Position numbers and translations under genes: made by a program. Shown piece after piece: positions 61,781 to 64,000 of a stretch of DNA of 64,000 nucleotides; positions within the stretch are counted from its first letter, which is position 1; every line of letters begins with the position of its first letter. The stretch spans positions 2,288,501-2,352,500 of the forward strand of contig NZ_CP021112.1 of assembly GCF_002119765.1 (NCBI RefSeq), given 5' to 3'. The stretch comes from Pseudorhodoplanes sinuspersici. Lineage in GTDB: Bacteria; Pseudomonadota; Alphaproteobacteria; Rhizobiales; Xanthobacteraceae. The notes beneath the pieces were generated by a model. The model saw nothing but the letters and a program-made list of their open reading frames with translations, ran no database searches and was not told where the DNA came from.

Positions 61781-62586
61781 AATCATTTCTGCTCAAGATA
61801 TGGAGTCACTACGTGCGCCTGACGGCGAGCTGGCCGTCGATCGGTTCCATCGCGCCGTTCATTCCCCTGATCGCGGCCTGGTGGATCGTCACCGAGCTGC
61901 AGATATTTCCAAGCGTGTTCCTGCCGGGACCGGCGGAAGTGGTGCGCTCATTCGGTTCGCTGGTTTATACGGGAGTCCTTCCGGAGTATCTTCAGGACAG
62001 CATGGTGCGCCTCGCCGTCGGCGCGTTCTGGGGTATCGCGCTCGGCATTCCGCTCGGTATATTGGTCGGCCTTAGCCCGCGAGCGCACACTGCACTATGG
62101 CCGCCGCTGCTATTCTTCCAAGCTATTGGCGACATCGCTTGGCTACCGATCCTGGTGATCTGGTTCGGATACGGCCTGACCACCATGACGGTCATCATCG
62201 TCTACACGGTAATTTTCCCAGTCGTTCTGAACACTGTGCTGGGAGTCCGTTCGATCCCCATCAACATGCATCGCGCCGCGCTTAGCCTCGGTGCATCGCG
62301 CGCTCGCCTGCTTTGGGAAGTAGTGTTGCCGGGCGCACTCCCCAACATCATAACCGGTTTGCGCAACGGGCTTGGCTACGGTTGGCGCGCGCTGATCGCG
62401 ACCGAGATTATCGTCGGCACCAGCGGCATCGGCTTTCTCATGTTCGACGCGCGACGCGCCGGGTCGGTCGTTGAGATTCTGCTGGGCATGATCATCCTAG
62501 GCATTCTCTGGTACATCGTCGACGGCTGGATCCTTACGCCTATCGAGCGGGCCACCGGACAGCGTTGGGGGCTGGTGACGCGGTGA
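61777..62586 (+). CDS. NitT/TauT-type ABC transporter permease 2
   Basis: This 269-residue permease starts at the ATG at 61777 (MKSFLLKIWSHYVRLTASWP) and has the EAA loop WEVVLPGALPNIITGLRNGL. It is related to permease 1, with the same helix order and end sequence (IERAT-xx-RWG), a probable duplication. A longer overlapping frame from 61033 is empty in its first part. It overlaps the ATPase gene by four bases (GTGA). Confidence 0.92.
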   Translation: MKSFLLKIWSHYVRLTASWPSIGSIAPFIPLIAAWWIVTELQIFPSVFLPGPAEVVRSFGSLVYTGVLPEYLQDSMVRLAVGAFWGIALGIPLGILVGLSPRAHTALWPPLLFFQAIGDIAWLPILVIWFGYGLTTMTVIIVYTVIFPVVLNTVLGVRSIPINMHRAALSLGASRARLLWEVVLPGALPNIITGLRNGLGYGWRALIATEIIVGTSGIGFLMFDARRAGSVVEILLGMIILGILWYIVDGWILTPIERATGQRWGLVTR

Positions 62587-63341
62587 AGAATCTAGTCATC
62601 CGCAATCTGTCGAAGACATACTTCGACCTCTATGCCGGCACCAACGTCACCGCCGTGCACAATGTATCGCTGGACGTGCAGCAGGGCGAATTCGTCTCCA
62701 TCGTGGGGCCGTCAGGGTGCGGCAAGACCACGATCCTCAATATGATCGCAGGGTTTATTCCACACACAGGCGGCGAGATCCTACTAGATGGGCGGCCGGT
62801 GAATGGTCCAGGGCCTGACCGCGGCGTGGTGTTTCAATCGTTCGCGTTGTTCCCATGGAGGACCGTGCTTGAGAACGTTGCCTTTGGCCCAAAGATGCGC
62901 GGCGTCGGCAAAGTCCAGCGCGAGAAGATTGCGCATGAGTATCTGGCACTTGCCAAACTGACCGAGGCAGCAGGGCGCTATCCTGCAGAGCTGTCGGGCG
63001 GCATGCAGCAGCGTGTAGGGGTGGTCCGCGCGCTGGCGAACGAACCAGATGTGCTGCTGATGGACGAGCCTTTCGCCAGCGTCGACGCTCAGACGCGCAT
63101 GACGCTGCAGGAAGAGCTTACCCGCATATGGCAGGAGAAGCGTCCCACCGTCATTTTCATCACTCATGATGTTTCAGAAGCCGTCTTTCTAGCCAACCGG
63201 GTGGTGGCGCTGTCAAAGGGACGCGTGCTCGAAGAGATTGCAGTGGACTTACCCCGGCCGCGCTCGTGGGAGGCGCTGAACGATGATGCACGGTTTAAGG
63301 AACTGACGGGTCGGGTGCTTCAACTCGTGCGGTCGGCCTGA
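62583..63341 (+). CDS. NitT/TauT-type ABC transporter ATPase
   Basis: This 252-residue ATPase has Walker A GPSGCGKTT (about 43-51), Q-loop VVFQSFALFPWRTV, signature LSGGMQQRVGVVRAL, Walker B VLLMDEPFASVD and the switch His in FITHDVSEAVF. It resembles SsuB/TauB. GTG at 62583 is chosen because it overlaps the upstream stop as GTGA and starts MKNLVIRNLSKTYF. Confidence 0.94.
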   Translation: MKNLVIRNLSKTYFDLYAGTNVTAVHNVSLDVQQGEFVSIVGPSGCGKTTILNMIAGFIPHTGGEILLDGRPVNGPGPDRGVVFQSFALFPWRTVLENVAFGPKMRGVGKVQREKIAHEYLALAKLTEAAGRYPAELSGGMQQRVGVVRALANEPDVLLMDEPFASVDAQTRMTLQEELTRIWQEKRPTVIFITHDVSEAVFLANRVVALSKGRVLEEIAVDLPRPRSWEALNDDARFKELTGRVLQLVRSA

Positions 63342-63343
63342 CC

Positions 63344-63667
63344 ATGCTGCGCGATGCGCTCAGATCGCGAAAGGCACACATCCTGCTAGCGGTCGCGGGC
63401 TGCTACCTCGTTTGGCAGCTTTGGCTGACCATCGCCGCACCATACAAGCTTGTAAACTTTGCCGGCGCTCCGGAGAGGGTCAACATAGTCGTCACCCTTC
63501 CGTTTCCACCGGAGCGATTTCACGTCCAACTGTTCCAGACCTACGGCAGGGTGTCTGGGACACAAGAAAACGCCGTTGAAGTTCGGGGAGTGAAACGAGC
63601 GGACCTGACGACCGTTGCCCGCCCTTACTGGGTCACGCGCGTCGAGCCGCTTCAACCAGGAGGATGA
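63344..63667 (+). CDS. Small membrane-anchored protein in the ABC operon
   Basis: This 107-residue protein has one N-terminal membrane helix (AHILLAVAGCYLVWQLWLTI) and a short extracytoplasmic domain (VNIVVTLPFPPERFHVQLFQ, TYGRVSGTQENAVEVRGVKR). Two bases separate it from the ATPase gene and four from the solute-binding gene, so it is part of the transporter operon. I do not recognise the family; it could be an accessory subunit of the importer. Confidence 0.75.
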   Translation: MLRDALRSRKAHILLAVAGCYLVWQLWLTIAAPYKLVNFAGAPERVNIVVTLPFPPERFHVQLFQTYGRVSGTQENAVEVRGVKRADLTTVARPYWVTRVEPLQPGG

Positions 63668-63671
63668 TCGA

Positions 63672-64000
63672 ATGCGACGGATTATGTTGCAACTTTGCGC
63701 CTTGCTGCTGCTGCCCTCACTGGCACTGGCACTGGCACAGGCAAAGGATCCCATAAAACTGAAGGTCGGCATGGTTAATGCCGTGGACATGCTGGCGTTG
63801 CCGATTGCAGTTGAGCGCGGCTTCTTCGAAAAATACGGGCTCGATGTGACGATCGCTCGTCCCTACGCCACCGGCATCGATGCACTCAACGCGTTGCAGG
63901 CGGGCGAAACCGACATGGTGCAAGCGGGCGTGCCGGCCATCGGCGCCATTCTGCGCGGCATGGATCTGGTGTTCTTCGGCAATTTCAGCGGCAATGCCAC
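63672..64000 (+). CDS. ABC transporter solute-binding protein, NMT1/SsuA-like (3' end outside window)
   Basis: From the ATG at 63672, with AGGAGG eight bases upstream, 109 residues are seen before the edge. There is a signal peptide (LCALLLLPSLALALAQA), then IKLKVGMVNAVDMLALPIAV and ERGFFEKYGLDVTIARPYAT, and GIDALNALQAGETDMVQAGV, as in nitrate/sulfonate/taurine-type binding proteins. It should deliver the substrate to the two permeases. Substrate unknown. Confidence 0.9.
   Translation, partial: MRRIMLQLCALLLLPSLALALAQAKDPIKLKVGMVNAVDMLALPIAVERGFFEKYGLDVTIARPYATGIDALNALQAGETDMVQAGVPAIGAILRGMDLVFFGNFSGNA

Noticed and set aside
46950-64000. Second copy of the tRNA-Phe 3' end marking the right boundary
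   Set aside because: No repeat of the terminal CGCCCCTGGGCACCA was seen in the window; the boundary may lie beyond 64000 or be lost.

Overview
The window looks like an alphaproteobacterial chromosome, order Hyphomicrobiales, closest in style to Bradyrhizobium/Rhodopseudomonas/Xanthobacteraceae. The evidence is a CcrM methyltransferase with GANTC sites in its own promoter, five perfect EcfG-type promoters (GGAAC-N16/17-CGTT), an HWE-family histidine kinase, the gene order hisD / UPF0262 / low-Mr phosphatase / maf / yacG / tRNA-Phe, and dispersed palindromes typical of this group. By eye the first 46.9 kb has a fairly uniform high G+C. No taxon was confirmed by a search.

Region 1 (1-46.9 kb) is core chromosome. 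It opens with the 3' part of an HWE sensor kinase and a cluster of small genes carrying EcfG promoters. Next come LemA and an M48 protease, an S49 peptidase, isoprenoid genes (ispB, ispE), a TPR lipoprotein-like protein, ETF-ubiquinone oxidoreductase, a family-4-like uracil-DNA glycosylase and an NCS2 purine permease. An FNR-type regulator sits next to a cyanide-insensitive bd oxidase. Then follow a GT39-type membrane protein, rnhB (whose stop codon lies inside a palindromic repeat), a radical SAM protein, a MarR-GNAT fusion with a paired operator, a truncated hemoglobin, moaB, ccrM, ridA with two tandem terminators, stress-type small membrane proteins, a Na/Pi symporter-PstS operon with a Pho-box-like repeat, a Tat-exported beta carbonic anhydrase, mutY-dciA-dsbA-smc, and hisD to tRNA-Phe.

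Region 2 (46.9-50.0 kb) is a scar of integrated DNA beside an intact tRNA-Phe. It holds a multiply frameshifted P4-type integrase, a frameshifted excisionase-like gene on the other strand, an orphan tRNA 3' end, a truncated cytosine methyltransferase overlapping a decayed vsr, a G+C-rich hairpin-filled non-coding block, and a truncated VOC gene with an internal stop.

Region 3 (50.0-57.9 kb), visibly lower in G+C, is a catabolic cluster. A leftward operon encodes an extradiol-type VOC dioxygenase, an FAH-family enzyme (frameshifted in a run of seven G), an IclR regulator, an MhpA-type flavin hydroxylase and a Bug-type solute-binding protein. A divergent pair encodes an aldehyde dehydrogenase and an ACMSD/resorcylate-decarboxylase-like amidohydrolase. 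Together they suggest meta-cleavage of a hydroxylated aromatic acid; the substrate is not known.

Region 4 (57.9-64.0 kb) starts with a decayed IS5-family transposase, then an iron-containing alcohol dehydrogenase divergent from an FCD/GntR regulator. That regulator leads a translationally coupled NitT/TauT-type ABC operon with two permeases, one ATPase, a small membrane protein and a solute-binding protein cut by the window end. The shared intergenic region carries a three-copy 17-bp repeat and a palindrome.
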